From positions 1-50,974 of the forward strand of contig JAOPXN010000005.1 of NCBI GenBank assembly GCA_025965155.1: a stretch of 50,974 bases of DNA, in the 5' to 3' direction. Origin of the DNA: Propionibacteriaceae bacterium. GTDB lineage: Bacteria; Actinomycetota; Actinomycetes; Propionibacteriales; Propionibacteriaceae. Positions 20,910 to 28,547 of this stretch are shown here, in pieces (within the stretch, counting starts at the first letter, position 1; each line of letters begins with the position of its first letter). A program made the position numbers and the translations under genes. Under the pieces are notes generated by a model. The model was not told where the DNA came from, ran no database searches, and worked only from the letters and a program-made list of their open reading frames with translations.

Positions 20910-21721
20910 GCATGCCGTTCTACGTCGCGCCCGAGCAGCAGATGAAGGACCGGGCGGACTTCGCCCGGAAGGGCATCGCCCGTGGTCGGTCGGTGGTGGT
21001 GCTGCACTACGCCGACGGCATCTTGTTCGTGGCCGAGAACCGGTCCCAGGCGCTGCACAAGGTGAGCGAGATCTACGACCGGATCGGCTTTGCGGCTGTC
21101 GGCCGCTATAACGAGTTCGAGAACCTGCGGACCGCCGGGATCCGCTACGCGGACCTGCGGGGCTACAGCTACGACCGTACCGACGTCACCGCCCGAGGGC
21201 TGGCCAATGCCTACGCCCAGTTGCTCGGCACCATCTTCTCCTCGGGAGGGGAGAAGCCGTACGAGGTGGAGATCGTGGTCGCCGAGCTCGGCGCGGAGCC
21301 AAGCCTCGACCAGATCTACCGGCTGACCTACGACGGCTCGGTGGGTGACGAGGAAGACTTCGCCGTGATGGGCGGGGCGGCCGAGGTGGTCGCGGAGGCG
21401 CTGCGGCGGGGATACCAGCGCAAGCTCAACCTGTCCGAAGCCGTCCGGCTCGCGGTGGCGGCGCTCAGCTCCGACAGCGGCCCGAATGCCGAGAAGCGCA
21501 CCATCGAGCTGGAGGCGCTGGAGGTCGCCATCTTGGACCGGACCCGGGCGCTGCCACGCAAGTTCCGGCGCATCCGGGGTGACTGGCTGAGCAGCCTGCT
21601 GGCCGACGGGAACGCAGCCCCAGCACCGGAGCCGGAACGGGAACCGCCTCCCGCGGCGGTCGCGCCGGCCGCCGTACCGGAGGTCGGGACCACTCACGAC
21701 TCGCCGAGCTCCGAGGCGTGA
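20906..21721 (+). CDS. prcA: 20S proteasome alpha subunit
   Basis: PrcA forms the outer rings that gate the 20S chamber and receive the GQYL tails of the ATPase. The 271-residue protein starts [20 protein letters not shown], the gating N-terminus typical of Actinobacteria, and carries [10 protein letters not shown] and the [18 protein letters not shown] segment of the alpha fold. It lacks a catalytic N-terminal threonine. The last 40 residues are a proline/alanine/glutamate-rich, probably disordered tail. ATG overlaps the prcB stop by four bases and TGA overlaps the tyrA GTG in the same way. pafA, which follows prcA in many relatives, is absent here. Confidence 0.96.
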   Translation: MSMPFYVAPEQQMKDRADFARKGIARGRSVVVLHYADGILFVAENRSQALHKVSEIYDRIGFAAVGRYNEFENLRTAGIRYADLRGYSYDRTDVTARGLANAYAQLLGTIFSSGGEKPYEVEIVVAELGAEPSLDQIYRLTYDGSVGDEEDFAVMGGAAEVVAEALRRGYQRKLNLSEAVRLAVAALSSDSGPNAEKRTIELEALEVAILDRTRALPRKFRRIRGDWLSSLLADGNAAPAPEPEREPPPAAVAPAAVPEVGTTHDSPSSEA

Positions 21722-22794
21722 CCGCGCCGACCGCGACGCCGGTGGTCGTGGTGGTCGGCGCCGGTCTGGTGGGGGCGTCGATCGGCTGTGCCCTGACCGC
21801 CCGCGGCATCCCCGTCCATCTGCGTGACCAGAAGCCCTCGCACGCCCTGGTTGCCGCTGAGCTCGGCGCCGGCACGGTCGAACCGCCGGTCGAGCACGAC
21901 GTCACCTTGGTGGTGGCCGCCGTGCCCCCGAACGCCTTGCCCGGCGTCATCCGCGATGCGCTGGTCAGGTACCCCGGGGCGACCGTGACTGACGTCGGCT
22001 CGGTGAAGGCGGGGGTGCTGGCCGCGTTGTGGGACTCGGGCCTGGAGCTGGAGCGCTACGTCGGGTCGCATCCGATGGCCGGCTCACAGCATTCCGGGCC
22101 ACTCACCGCCCGGGCCGACCTGTTCGAGGACCGCACCTGGGTGATCACCCCCCACCGCCGGTCCGCGCCCGCGTCCGTCGCCGCCGTCGCCGCGATGGTT
22201 CAGGCATGCCGCGCCCGGCAGGTGATCATGGACGTCGACGACCACGACGCGGCCGTCGCCCGGGTGTCGCACCTGCCGCACCTGATGTCTGTCCTGATGG
22301 CCGGCCACCTCAACTCCGTGCCGGCCGAGCATTTGGTGCTGGCGGGCCAGGGGCTGCGTGATGTGACCCGGGTGGCTGGCAGCGATCCCGAGCTGTGGGA
22401 GCAGATCCTCGGGGCGAACTCGGCCGCTGTGCTGTTGGAGCTCCGTTCCGTGCAGGACCGGCTGGATCGGGTCATCAAGGCAGTCGAAAGCCCGGGCAGT
22501 GGTGAGCTGCAGGCGCAGCTGTGCCTCGGCGTCGAAGGGACCAGGCGGATCCCGGGCAAGCATGGCGCGACCCAGGTGGCGTACACCCAGGTGGTGGTCG
22601 AGATTCCCGACGCCCCGGGGGCGCTGGGGCGGTTGTTCGCGCTGGTGGGCGACGCCGGGGTCAATGTCGAGGACATCTCGATCGAGCACGATCAGGTCCG
22701 CCAGGTTGGCTACCTCGCCCTCTCCGTCGCCCCGGACCAGGCTCCCGGCCTGACCGCGGCGATGACCGCTCACGGTTGGTCGGTCCAACCCTGA
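21718..22794 (+). CDS. tyrA: prephenate dehydrogenase with C-terminal ACT domain
   Basis: TyrA oxidatively decarboxylates prephenate to 4-hydroxyphenylpyruvate in tyrosine synthesis. The 358-residue protein has an NAD-binding Rossmann start [17 protein letters not shown], the substrate-binding [13 protein letters not shown] near residues 103-115, a helical dimerisation domain, and from about residue 285 an ACT domain ([19 protein letters not shown], then [10 protein letters not shown]) that would bind an amino acid for feedback control. The GTG start overlaps the prcA stop by four bases, so a biosynthetic operon is physically chained to the proteasome operon. cmk follows with its own -10 box. 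Confidence 0.92.
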   Translation: MTAPTATPVVVVVGAGLVGASIGCALTARGIPVHLRDQKPSHALVAAELGAGTVEPPVEHDVTLVVAAVPPNALPGVIRDALVRYPGATVTDVGSVKAGVLAALWDSGLELERYVGSHPMAGSQHSGPLTARADLFEDRTWVITPHRRSAPASVAAVAAMVQACRARQVIMDVDDHDAAVARVSHLPHLMSVLMAGHLNSVPAEHLVLAGQGLRDVTRVAGSDPELWEQILGANSAAVLLELRSVQDRLDRVIKAVESPGSGELQAQLCLGVEGTRRIPGKHGATQVAYTQVVVEIPDAPGALGRLFALVGDAGVNVEDISIEHDQVRQVGYLALSVAPDQAPGLTAAMTAHGWSVQP

Positions 22795-22820
22795 GTGGCT
22801 GGACGGCACTCTCGGCGAAG

Positions 22821-22826
22821 TACGAT
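22821..22826 (+). promoter_or_regulatory. -10 element TACGAT, leaderless cmk
   Basis: TACGAT ends 7 nt before the GTG at 22834. The in-frame ATG at 22825 lies inside this box, which argues for GTG as the start of mRNAs from this promoter. Confidence 0.55.
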
Positions 22827-22833
22827 GACGGTC

Positions 22834-23535
22834 GTGTCTGAGGCCAAGCAGCAGAACCGTCCCCTCGTTGTCGCCATCGACGGCCCCAGCGGCTCGGGAA
22901 AGTCGAGCACGTCCCGCGGCGTTGCGAAGCGCCTCGGTCTGGCCTTCCTTGACACCGGCGCGATGTACCGCGCGGCCACCTGGCTGTTGCTGGACTCGGG
23001 TGCGGACCTGAGCGATCATGCGGCGATCGGCCGACTGGTGGCCGAGGCCGTGTACTCGATCAGCATGGACCCGGACGACCCGACGATAGCCATCAACGGC
23101 ACGGACGTGACCGCTGCGATCCGCGAACCGGAGGTGTCGGCGGCGGTCAGCCAGGTAGCAACCAACCTGGAGGTGCGCGCCGACCTGGTCGCGCGGCAGC
23201 GTGAGCTGATCGCGGGGGCGGACGGCGGCATCGTGGCCGAGGGCCGCGACATCACCACGGTCGTCGCCCCAGACGCCCAGGTACGGGTGCTGCTGGTGGC
23301 CGACCCGCGGGCCCGGGTGGCCCGGCGGCACGCCGAGCTTGGCGGGAAGGTGGATACCGACGCCGTCACCGACCAGGTGATCCGACGCGATCGCGACGAC
23401 TCAACGGTGGCTCAGTTTGCCGAAGCCGCTCCCGGCGTGACCGTCGTCGACTCCACGCATCTCAACCTGGAGCAGGTCATCGACGCCATCTGCGCTCTGG
23501 TGGACACCGACCCGGTGGTCGGTGCGTCGACGTGA
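22834..23535 (+). CDS. cmk: cytidylate kinase
   Basis: Cmk phosphorylates CMP and dCMP with ATP. The 233-residue protein shows the P-loop GPSGSGKS (17-24), the family segment GLAFLDTGAMYRAATW, the RDITTVV...DAQVRVLL motif in the CORE/LID, and a lid with RRHAELGG. Length is normal. The start is taken as GTG 22834 from the -10 box; ATG 22825 would add three residues. The stop overlaps the acyltransferase GTG (GTGA), so the two are coupled. tyrA-cmk-acyltransferase-der is a standard actinobacterial order. Confidence 0.92.
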   Translation: MSEAKQQNRPLVVAIDGPSGSGKSSTSRGVAKRLGLAFLDTGAMYRAATWLLLDSGADLSDHAAIGRLVAEAVYSISMDPDDPTIAINGTDVTAAIREPEVSAAVSQVATNLEVRADLVARQRELIAGADGGIVAEGRDITTVVAPDAQVRVLLVADPRARVARRHAELGGKVDTDAVTDQVIRRDRDDSTVAQFAEAAPGVTVVDSTHLNLEQVIDAICALVDTDPVVGAST

Positions 23536-24254
23536 CCACCCAGGTCAGCACTGACCTGCCCCACCTGCCCGATCTCCCGCCGATCAAGGATCTCCCGCTC
23601 CGGGTCGCTAGGCCGATTGCAAAGCTGATCATGCGCAGCCTCTGGCGGATTCAGGTCCACGGCGCGGAGCAGGTGCCCGCTTCCGGTCCGGTCATCCTGG
23701 CCGCCAACCACATCGGCTTCCTCGATGGGCCGGTGCTGGTGGCGGTGACCCGGCGGCTGTCCTTCGTGCTGGCCAAGCGCGAGCTCTTCCGCGGGACCAT
23801 GGGCCGGTTTCTCGGAAGAATCGGTCAGATTCCCGTCGACCGGCACGGCGTGGACAAGGAGGCGATCAGCCGGTCCATCCAGGTGCTTCGCTCCGAGCGG
23901 GTGATGGTGGTGTTCCCGGAGGGGATCCGCGGCGCCGGCGAGGTGACGTTCGCCAAAGGGGGAGCCGCGTACCTGGCCATGGTGACCGGCGCACCGATCG
24001 TCCCCGTCGCCCTGCTCGGCACCCGTGACCCGGGTCAGACCACCAGTGAGATGCCGCACCGGCGGGCACGAATCCATGTCGTCTACGGGGAGCCGCTGCG
24101 GCTGCCCCGTTCGGCGTGGCCGCGACGCAAGCCGGAGGTGGCTGAGCTGACCGAGCAGGTGCGCGTACACCTCGCGGAGCACGTAATCGCGGCCCAGGCT
24201 CTGACTGGACTACCCTTGCCCGGGCCCCCCAAGGCCAAAACCCGCAAGACCTGA
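23532..24254 (+). CDS. 1-acylglycerol-3-phosphate acyltransferase (PlsC family)
   Basis: PlsC-type enzymes add the second acyl chain to lysophosphatidic acid at the membrane. The 240-residue protein has the acyltransferase motif I NHIGFLD (H60, D65), the glycerol-phosphate-binding motif FPEGIRG, and a later PIVPVALLGT strand. There is no strong N-terminal membrane helix, only an amphipathic stretch LPLRVARPIAKLIMRSLWRI, so it probably binds the membrane peripherally. The lysine-rich end (KAKTRKT) is typical of this cmk-linked group. The GTG start overlaps the cmk stop. The exact acyl acceptor is an inference from the family. Confidence 0.85.
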   Translation: MTTQVSTDLPHLPDLPPIKDLPLRVARPIAKLIMRSLWRIQVHGAEQVPASGPVILAANHIGFLDGPVLVAVTRRLSFVLAKRELFRGTMGRFLGRIGQIPVDRHGVDKEAISRSIQVLRSERVMVVFPEGIRGAGEVTFAKGGAAYLAMVTGAPIVPVALLGTRDPGQTTSEMPHRRARIHVVYGEPLRLPRSAWPRRKPEVAELTEQVRVHLAEHVIAAQALTGLPLPGPPKAKTRKT

Positions 24255-24273
24255 CAAGATCACAAGGTGAGAC

Positions 24274-25620
24274 ATGACTGACTCTACGACCGCCGAGACG
24301 CGCACAGCGCCCGTCCTTGCAGTAGTGGGGCGACCGAACGTGGGCAAGTCCACGCTGGTCAACCGTATCCTCGGCCGGCGCGAGGCCGTCGTCCAGGACG
24401 TACCTGGAGTTACCCGCGACCGAGTGTCCTACGACGCCACCTGGAACGGTCGTGAGTTCGTCGTCGTCGACACCGGCGGCTGGGCACCCGACGCGAAGGG
24501 CATGGCCGCGCAGATCGCCGAGCAGGCCGAGCTCGCCATCGCGGCTGCCGACGCTGTGCTGTTCGTCGTTGATGCGACGGTCGGCACGCAGGACATCGAC
24601 GAGGCGGTCGTGCAAGTGCTCCGGCGCAGCAAGAAGCCGGTGGTGCTGGCGGCCAACAAGGTCGACGACCAGCGCAGCGAGGCCGAGGCGGCGACGATGT
24701 GGAACCTCGGGCTGGGGGAGCCCTATGCCGTCTCCGCGCTGCACGGCCGGGGCAGCGGCGACTTGCTGGACGCCATTCTGGCCGCACTGCCGGAGGCCCC
24801 GCGGGAACGCGAAGCGGTCGAACGCGGGCCCCGGCGGGTCGCCATCGTCGGCAAGCCGAACGTGGGCAAGTCAAGCCTGCTGAACAAGCTGGCCAAGCAG
24901 CAGCGGGTGGTCGTCGACAACGTCGCGGGCACCACCGTGGACCCGGTCGACGAGCTCGTCGAGGTCGACGGAGAGGTCTACCGCTTCATCGACACGGCAG
25001 GCATCCGGCGGCGGGTCAAGGAGGCGTCCGGGCACGAGTACTACGCCAGCCTGCGTACCCACGGCGCCATCGAGCGGGCCGAGGTCTGCGTCGTCGTGGT
25101 GGACGCCAGCGAGCCGCTGAGCGAGCAGGATCTGCGGATCCTTACCTCAGTTGAGGAAGCCGGGCGGGCGCTGGTGATCGCGTTCAACAAGTGGGACCTG
25201 ACCGACGAGGAGCGCCGCCGCTACCTGGACCGGGAGATCGAACGGGACCTGGTCCAGTTCGAATGGGCCGGCAAGATCAACATCTCGGCGCAGACGGGAC
25301 GGCACGTGGACAAGCTGGGCGTGGCCATCCAGGAAGCGCTGACCAGCTGGGAGACCCGGATCTCCACGGGCAAGCTGAATGCGTTCCTCGGCAGGATCGT
25401 TGCCGCCCACCCGCACCCGGTCCGCGGCGGGAAGCAGCCCCGGGTGCTGTTCGGCACCCAGGCTCAGGCGTCGCCGCCGACCTTTGTCCTCTTCACCTCC
25501 GGCCAGATCGAGCCGGGCTACCTACGGTTTGTCGAACGCCGGCTGCGCGAGGAGTTCGGGTTCGTCGGGACACCCGTGCATGTCGAGGTCCGGGCCAGGG
25601 AGAAGCGCAAGAACCGGTGA
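24274..25620 (+). CDS. der: ribosome-assembly GTPase Der (EngA)
   Basis: Der is an essential GTPase of 50S subunit assembly. The 448-residue protein has its defining double G domain: G1 motifs GRPNVGKST (near residue 20) and GKPNVGKSS (near residue 195), G3 motifs DTGGW and DTAGI, G4 motifs NKVD and NKWD, and a C-terminal KH-like domain ending in the basic [12 protein letters not shown] at 24274 is preceded by AAGGTGA, a moderate ribosome binding site. The gap to the acyltransferase is 19 bp. der is the last gene of the tyrA-cmk group; about 370 bp without a gene follow. Confidence 0.96.
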   Translation: MTDSTTAETRTAPVLAVVGRPNVGKSTLVNRILGRREAVVQDVPGVTRDRVSYDATWNGREFVVVDTGGWAPDAKGMAAQIAEQAELAIAAADAVLFVVDATVGTQDIDEAVVQVLRRSKKPVVLAANKVDDQRSEAEAATMWNLGLGEPYAVSALHGRGSGDLLDAILAALPEAPREREAVERGPRRVAIVGKPNVGKSSLLNKLAKQQRVVVDNVAGTTVDPVDELVEVDGEVYRFIDTAGIRRRVKEASGHEYYASLRTHGAIERAEVCVVVVDASEPLSEQDLRILTSVEEAGRALVIAFNKWDLTDEERRRYLDREIERDLVQFEWAGKINISAQTGRHVDKLGVAIQEALTSWETRISTGKLNAFLGRIVAAHPHPVRGGKQPRVLFGTQAQASPPTFVLFTSGQIEPGYLRFVERRLREEFGFVGTPVHVEVRAREKRKNR

Positions 25621-25779
25621 CGGTCCTCGGTCGTGCTCGGTCGGCGCTGCGGTGAGGATGATCGTGCCGACCACGTGACCGATGAAGGACGTGGCGGCCG
25701 GCGGGCCGCTGTGAAGCCTCGGTCGGGTATCGCTACTACGCCGAAGTCCAGAATGCCGACCCTCATGACCGACGCCGAC

Positions 25780-25832
25780 CGCGGCACGCGGAAACCCGGA
25801 GCTTCCGCCGCGATGAGCGTCCGATTCCTGGA
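25780..25832 (+). repeat. structured intergenic element, copy 3
   Basis: CGCGGCACGC (25780-25789), 23 nt with a GCGGAA/TTCCGC hairpin, ATGAG (25813-25817), 5 nt, GATTCCTGGA (25823-25832). The block lengths are identical to copies 1 and 2. Confidence 0.65.
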
Positions 25833-25944
25833 CTAGGTCCGCAGACACCAGGATGCTCGGCTGGCGCCCCGCCCCGACGGCCTGCTGACCAGGTTCAGTG
25901 CCGGACACGGGCGGGGCGAGTTGGGTTTCGAGCGGCTGGACTAG

Positions 25945-25950
25945 TAGAGT
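25945..25950 (+). promoter_or_regulatory. -10 element TAGAGT of tRNA-Pro
   Basis: TAGAGT lies 37 nt before the mature 5' end, and TTGGGT at 25921-25926 is a fair -35 at 18-nt spacing. Confidence 0.5.
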
Positions 25951-25987
25951 TCCCGCTCGTGACATTCGCTCGCATGAGCGGTGTCCG

Positions 25988-26061
25988 CGGGCTGTGGCGC
26001 AGCTTGGTAGCGCACGTGACTGGGGGTCACGGGGTCGCAGGTTCGAATCCTGTCAGCCCGA
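25988..26061 (+). tRNA. tRNA-Pro (anticodon GGG)
   Basis: The full cloverleaf can be drawn: acceptor stem CGGGCTG/CAGCCCG (25988-25994 with 26054-26060) plus discriminator A, D-arm GCGC/GCGC with a GGT loop, anticodon stem CGTGA/TCACG around the loop CTGGGGG with anticodon GGG at 26022-26024, and a T-arm GCAGG-TTCGAAT-CCTGT. CCA is not encoded. It reads CCC (and CCU) proline codons. Confidence 0.96.
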
Positions 26062-26290
26062 CTAGCGATGGTCTAGTCTCAGGGCCGTTTCGGAAGGTGA
26101 ATGAGTACCTCCGAGACGGCCTTTGTCATCCCGGACCGCCTTGAGGACCACCATTTCGCCAGGGTTGCCAGTCCGACCAGATATCGGTCGGGCCCCAAGA
26201 CGCCAGATGCCACAGCCGGGCCCGAGATGATCGGCGATCCACCCGGCACCATGGGTCGGTTGATACGACGTTCAGACGCGACCTTTCGGC

Positions 26291-26337
26291 ACGTCATGCA
26301 ACCCATTTGACGTTCACGTCATGCACGTCATTGACGT
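26291..26337. promoter_or_regulatory. cluster of five ACGTCA/TGACGT half-sites
   Basis: ACGTCA occurs at 26291, 26316 and 26325, and its complement TGACGT at 26308 and 26332, all within 47 bp, forming overlapping inverted pairs. Such a density is not expected by chance and looks like a multi-site operator; the regulator is unknown. Confidence 0.45.
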
Positions 26338-26395
26338 TATTTGTCGCCTTGGGGTAACCATGCTGCTCTCTCGCACTCGTTTAGTTTGAGACGCA

Positions 26396-26433
26396 CCCCA
26401 CTAGTGGGGGTGGGTCGGCACCCTATAGCGGGG
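26396..26433. promoter_or_regulatory. paired palindromic operator-like sites, copy A
   Basis: A perfect 14-bp palindrome CCCCACTAGTGGGG (26396-26409) is followed 24 nt later by CCCTATAGCGGGG (26421-26433). The same pair, at nearly the same spacing, precedes the intact gene at 27143-27181. Confidence 0.55.
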
Positions 26434-26471
26434 TTGTCGGTGAATTCACCAGGTATGACGCTTGGTTAGTC

Positions 26472-26485
26472 CAGATATTTATCTG
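26472..26485. promoter_or_regulatory. CAGAT/ATCTG inverted repeat in leader, copy A
   Basis: CAGAT-ATTT-ATCTG lies about 45 nt before the pseudogene start. The second leader has CCAGA-N6-TCTGG at the same place, so pairing is kept while bases differ. Confidence 0.5.
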
Positions 26486-26529
26486 AGACATTCAGTATCA
26501 ATGAGAAGCAAACCATTGAGGGGGGAAGG

Positions 26530-26930
26530 ATGGCTAGTCCGGCTTGCGCAGTCGCGGTAATCGCCGAGCCCACCTTTGGCACCGCTGGGCCGCGATGCGG
26601 TCGTTGGTCTCAAGCCTGGCCGGTGACGGCGGAGTCGAATACCAGCGTCCTGCCGAACCGTGACATTGTTCCCGCCGTCGGTTGCAAGCCAGGCGACATC
26701 CTCACAGCCCGAGTGCGTCGGAACGGGAACGTTGAAAGGACGGCGAAAGGTCCGAAACTCGAGCTCGGCAAGGCGCCACGTATCGGTTATGGGCTCGAGG
26801 TCGACCAGGGCCCGGCGGGTTGGGATAAGCCCTGTCCGGGTACCCGCCGTACCGTAGTGCCGCGCGGGAGTGGCACATCACGGAATACAACATTTGCACC
26901 CTCAGCTGCTCAAGCTTTCAAAGGCGCTCC
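26530..26930 (+). pseudogene. decayed copy of the secreted Ig-like protein gene
   Basis: The start aligns with the intact gene at 27284: both have a G-rich AGGGGGGAA/AAGGGGGAA site followed by ATGG(C/T)TAGT, and both share GCGATGCGGTCGTTGG. The translation keeps recognisable pieces (VLPNRDIVPAVG against VFPNRDMVSAVG; GLEVDQGPAG against GLEVNHGPAG). The hydrophobic signal-peptide core is deleted, and after the GPAG segment the frame diverges. The proline-rich linker and the C-terminal Ig-like domain are missing. A frame stays open to 27093 but its end resembles no protein. I therefore call it a degenerate tandem duplicate; the end coordinate is approximate. Confidence 0.7.
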
Positions 26931-27142
26931 GACATCACAGCAGGGAAGTCATCGCTCTCAACCAGACAGCACCCGGGTGACCAGGCGGTCGTCTCCGAGG
27001 ATGCCGGGCAGCGCGCCGACCCGGCCCCCGCCATCGGGAACCGGACGACACGTCACCGGTGTCGCCCGGCAACTGATTTACGTTAGTCATTGACCGGCGG
27101 TAAATCTGCTCCCTTATTCCCCTAGATCGAAAGTGTGACGCA

Positions 27143-27181
27143 CCCCACTTATGGGGGTAACCCTTCCCCCCTATAGCGGGG
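27143..27181. promoter_or_regulatory. paired palindromic operator-like sites, copy B
   Basis: CCCCA-CTTA-TGGGG (27143-27156) and CCCCTATAGCGGGG (27168-27181) repeat the arrangement of copy A, with starts 25 nt apart. The sites sit about 100-140 nt before the start of the intact gene. Confidence 0.55.
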
Positions 27182-27218
27182 TTGTTGTGCTTTTCTCCCG
27201 GCACGACGCTGGATTAAT

Positions 27219-27234
27219 CCAGATACTCGTCTGG
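27219..27234. promoter_or_regulatory. CCAGA/TCTGG inverted repeat in leader, copy B
   Basis: CCAGA (27219-27223) and TCTGG (27230-27234) correspond to the CAGAT/ATCTG pair of copy A, within a longer conserved stretch GACGCTNGNTTANTCCAGAT. Confidence 0.5.
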
Positions 27235-27283
27235 GTAAAAGGCCATGTCTCAATCCGAGACAAATCATTTTCAAGGGGGAATG

Positions 27284-28465
27284 ATGGTTAGTTTTGGCAT
27301 GCACAATCGCGGTAATCCCGAGGCTCGGGGCCCGGATGCGATGGTGCGGAAGTCAAGCCGTTCGGTAGCGATGCGGTCGTTGGCCGCAGGCTCGCTGGTG
27401 ACCGCTGCGTTGGTAGCGCCGGTCTCTTTATCGGCGCAGCCGGCGAGTGCAGCAGTGACGGTAGGGTCGAACATCACCGTCTTCCCGAACCGGGACATGG
27501 TTTCCGCGGTCGGTTACCAGGTGGGGGAACAGCTCACCGTGGAGGTGGTTCGGAACGGACTGGTCGTGGGGACGACGTCGGGTCCGGCGGCCACGTTCGG
27601 ACAGCCGGGAAAGGAAGAGGTCGGGCTCGAGGTAAACCACGGACCAGCAGGCGCCCCACAACCGGGCGACTGCTGGACGGGCGGTACACCCGACATCGTT
27701 TCCGGGGACGTCGTTCGGGTCACCAGCGCGCGGGGCGTGGACAGCACCACGGTGAATGGCGTCAACTTCACCGGCGTTCGTCCGACACAGGTTGGTAACA
27801 GCGTCGTTGTCTCGGGCACCGTGACAGCCGGCAGCGCCCTGACCGTCGAGCTTCGACGCGACAAGCCCGCACCTCGGGTCCGGCGCGACCTCGTTCCGGT
27901 GGTTAATGGCACTCAGTGGACGGCGACGTTCGTACCTGCGGCCGCCGGGGAACTAGACATCGCGCTGAACCAGGCAGACTGGAGAGCGGTGGTCGACCTT
28001 GGTGCCGAGACGACGTTATCCGAGATGGGTGAGCTGGGCGGCGCCGCATTGGGTTGCCCACCCGGTGCTGCACCGGCGCCACCAGCTCCGCCACTTCCAC
28101 CTCCGCCGGCTCCACCCCTGCCAGTTCCACCGCCGCCGGCGGCCGATCCGGCACCGACGGTGAGAAGCAAGAGCCCTGGCGCTAGTGCAACAAGGGTCAC
28201 CCGGGGGGCTAACGTCTCCGCCACCTTCAGCGAGTCGGTCACCGGCGTGAGCCGTACGACCTTCACCGTCAAGAGCGCAACGGCCAGCGCAACCGCACCG
28301 GTTGTCTCCGCGTCCTTGACCCGCACCGGCAATCGGTGGACTCTCAACCCCACAAGGGATCTGGCAGCTAATACCAAGTACACCGTGACCTTGACGGGTG
28401 GTATTCGCGACTCGGCGGGCCAGGCCCTGGCGAGCACCTCGTGGAGTTTCACAACCCGCCGATAA
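27284..28465 (+). CDS. secreted protein with C-terminal bacterial Ig-like (SbsA/Big_5) domain
   Basis: The 393-residue product has a signal peptide (basic KSSRS then AAGSLVTAALVAPVSLS, probable cleavage after QPASA), an N-terminal region with ITVFPNRDMVSAVG and CWTGGTPDIVSGDVVRVT that is recurrent in secreted actinobacterial proteins, a middle beta-rich segment (WTATFVPAAAGELDIAL), a proline-rich linker near residues 260-285, and a final Ig-like domain ending WSFTTRR of the SbsA type. It has no sortase motif or C-terminal membrane helix, so it is probably released or loosely wall-bound. Start ATG 27284 follows GGGGGA and aligns with the duplicate; ATG 27341 is possible. Function unknown. Confidence 0.75.
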   Translation: MVSFGMHNRGNPEARGPDAMVRKSSRSVAMRSLAAGSLVTAALVAPVSLSAQPASAAVTVGSNITVFPNRDMVSAVGYQVGEQLTVEVVRNGLVVGTTSGPAATFGQPGKEEVGLEVNHGPAGAPQPGDCWTGGTPDIVSGDVVRVTSARGVDSTTVNGVNFTGVRPTQVGNSVVVSGTVTAGSALTVELRRDKPAPRVRRDLVPVVNGTQWTATFVPAAAGELDIALNQADWRAVVDLGAETTLSEMGELGGAALGCPPGAAPAPPAPPLPPPPAPPLPVPPPPAADPAPTVRSKSPGASATRVTRGANVSATFSESVTGVSRTTFTVKSATASATAPVVSASLTRTGNRWTLNPTRDLAANTKYTVTLTGGIRDSAGQALASTSWSFTTRR

Positions 28466-28487
28466 CGGCAGGGAGGCGCAACTGACG

Positions 28488-28528
28488 TCGGTCCTGGGTT
28501 GGTCATTGAGATGACTGTCCAGGACCGA
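28488..28528. terminator. hairpin between convergent Ig-like and hydrolase genes
   Basis: TCGGTCCTGG (28488-28497) and CCAGGACCGA (28519-28528) form a perfect 10-bp stem with a 21-nt loop, placed midway between the two stop codons; it could stop transcription from both sides. Confidence 0.6.
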
Positions 28529-28547
28529 TCGTCTGTCTGTACAAGGC

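Larger units (their letters stand above)
25621..25987. other. gene-free spacer between der and tRNA-Pro
   Basis: No gene is supported. It contains copy 3 of the structured element at 25780-25832 and the tRNA promoter at its right end. Confidence 0.7.
26062..26529. other. gene-free region downstream of tRNA-Pro with regulatory-looking repeats
   Basis: No gene is supported in these 468 bases. Its right part is visibly less GC-rich than the rest of the window. It contains a cluster of ACGTCA/TGACGT hexamers and the first copy of the palindromic leader described below. I saw no second copy of the tRNA 3' end that would mark an attachment site. Confidence 0.65.

Noticed and set aside
21718-22794. 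pafA in its usual place after prcA
   Set aside because: The protein has a Rossmann NAD loop, a GSHPMAG motif and an ACT domain, so it is prephenate dehydrogenase; none of the PafA/Dop-type motifs is present.
26530-27093. Intact 187-residue protein gene
   Set aside because: It aligns only in pieces with the gene at 27284, lacks a signal peptide and loses the reading frame of its parent, so a pseudogene is more likely.
26054-28540. Attachment-site repeat of the tRNA-Pro 3' end
   Set aside because: No second copy of the TTCGAATCCTGTCAGCCCG sequence was found downstream and no integrase gene is present.
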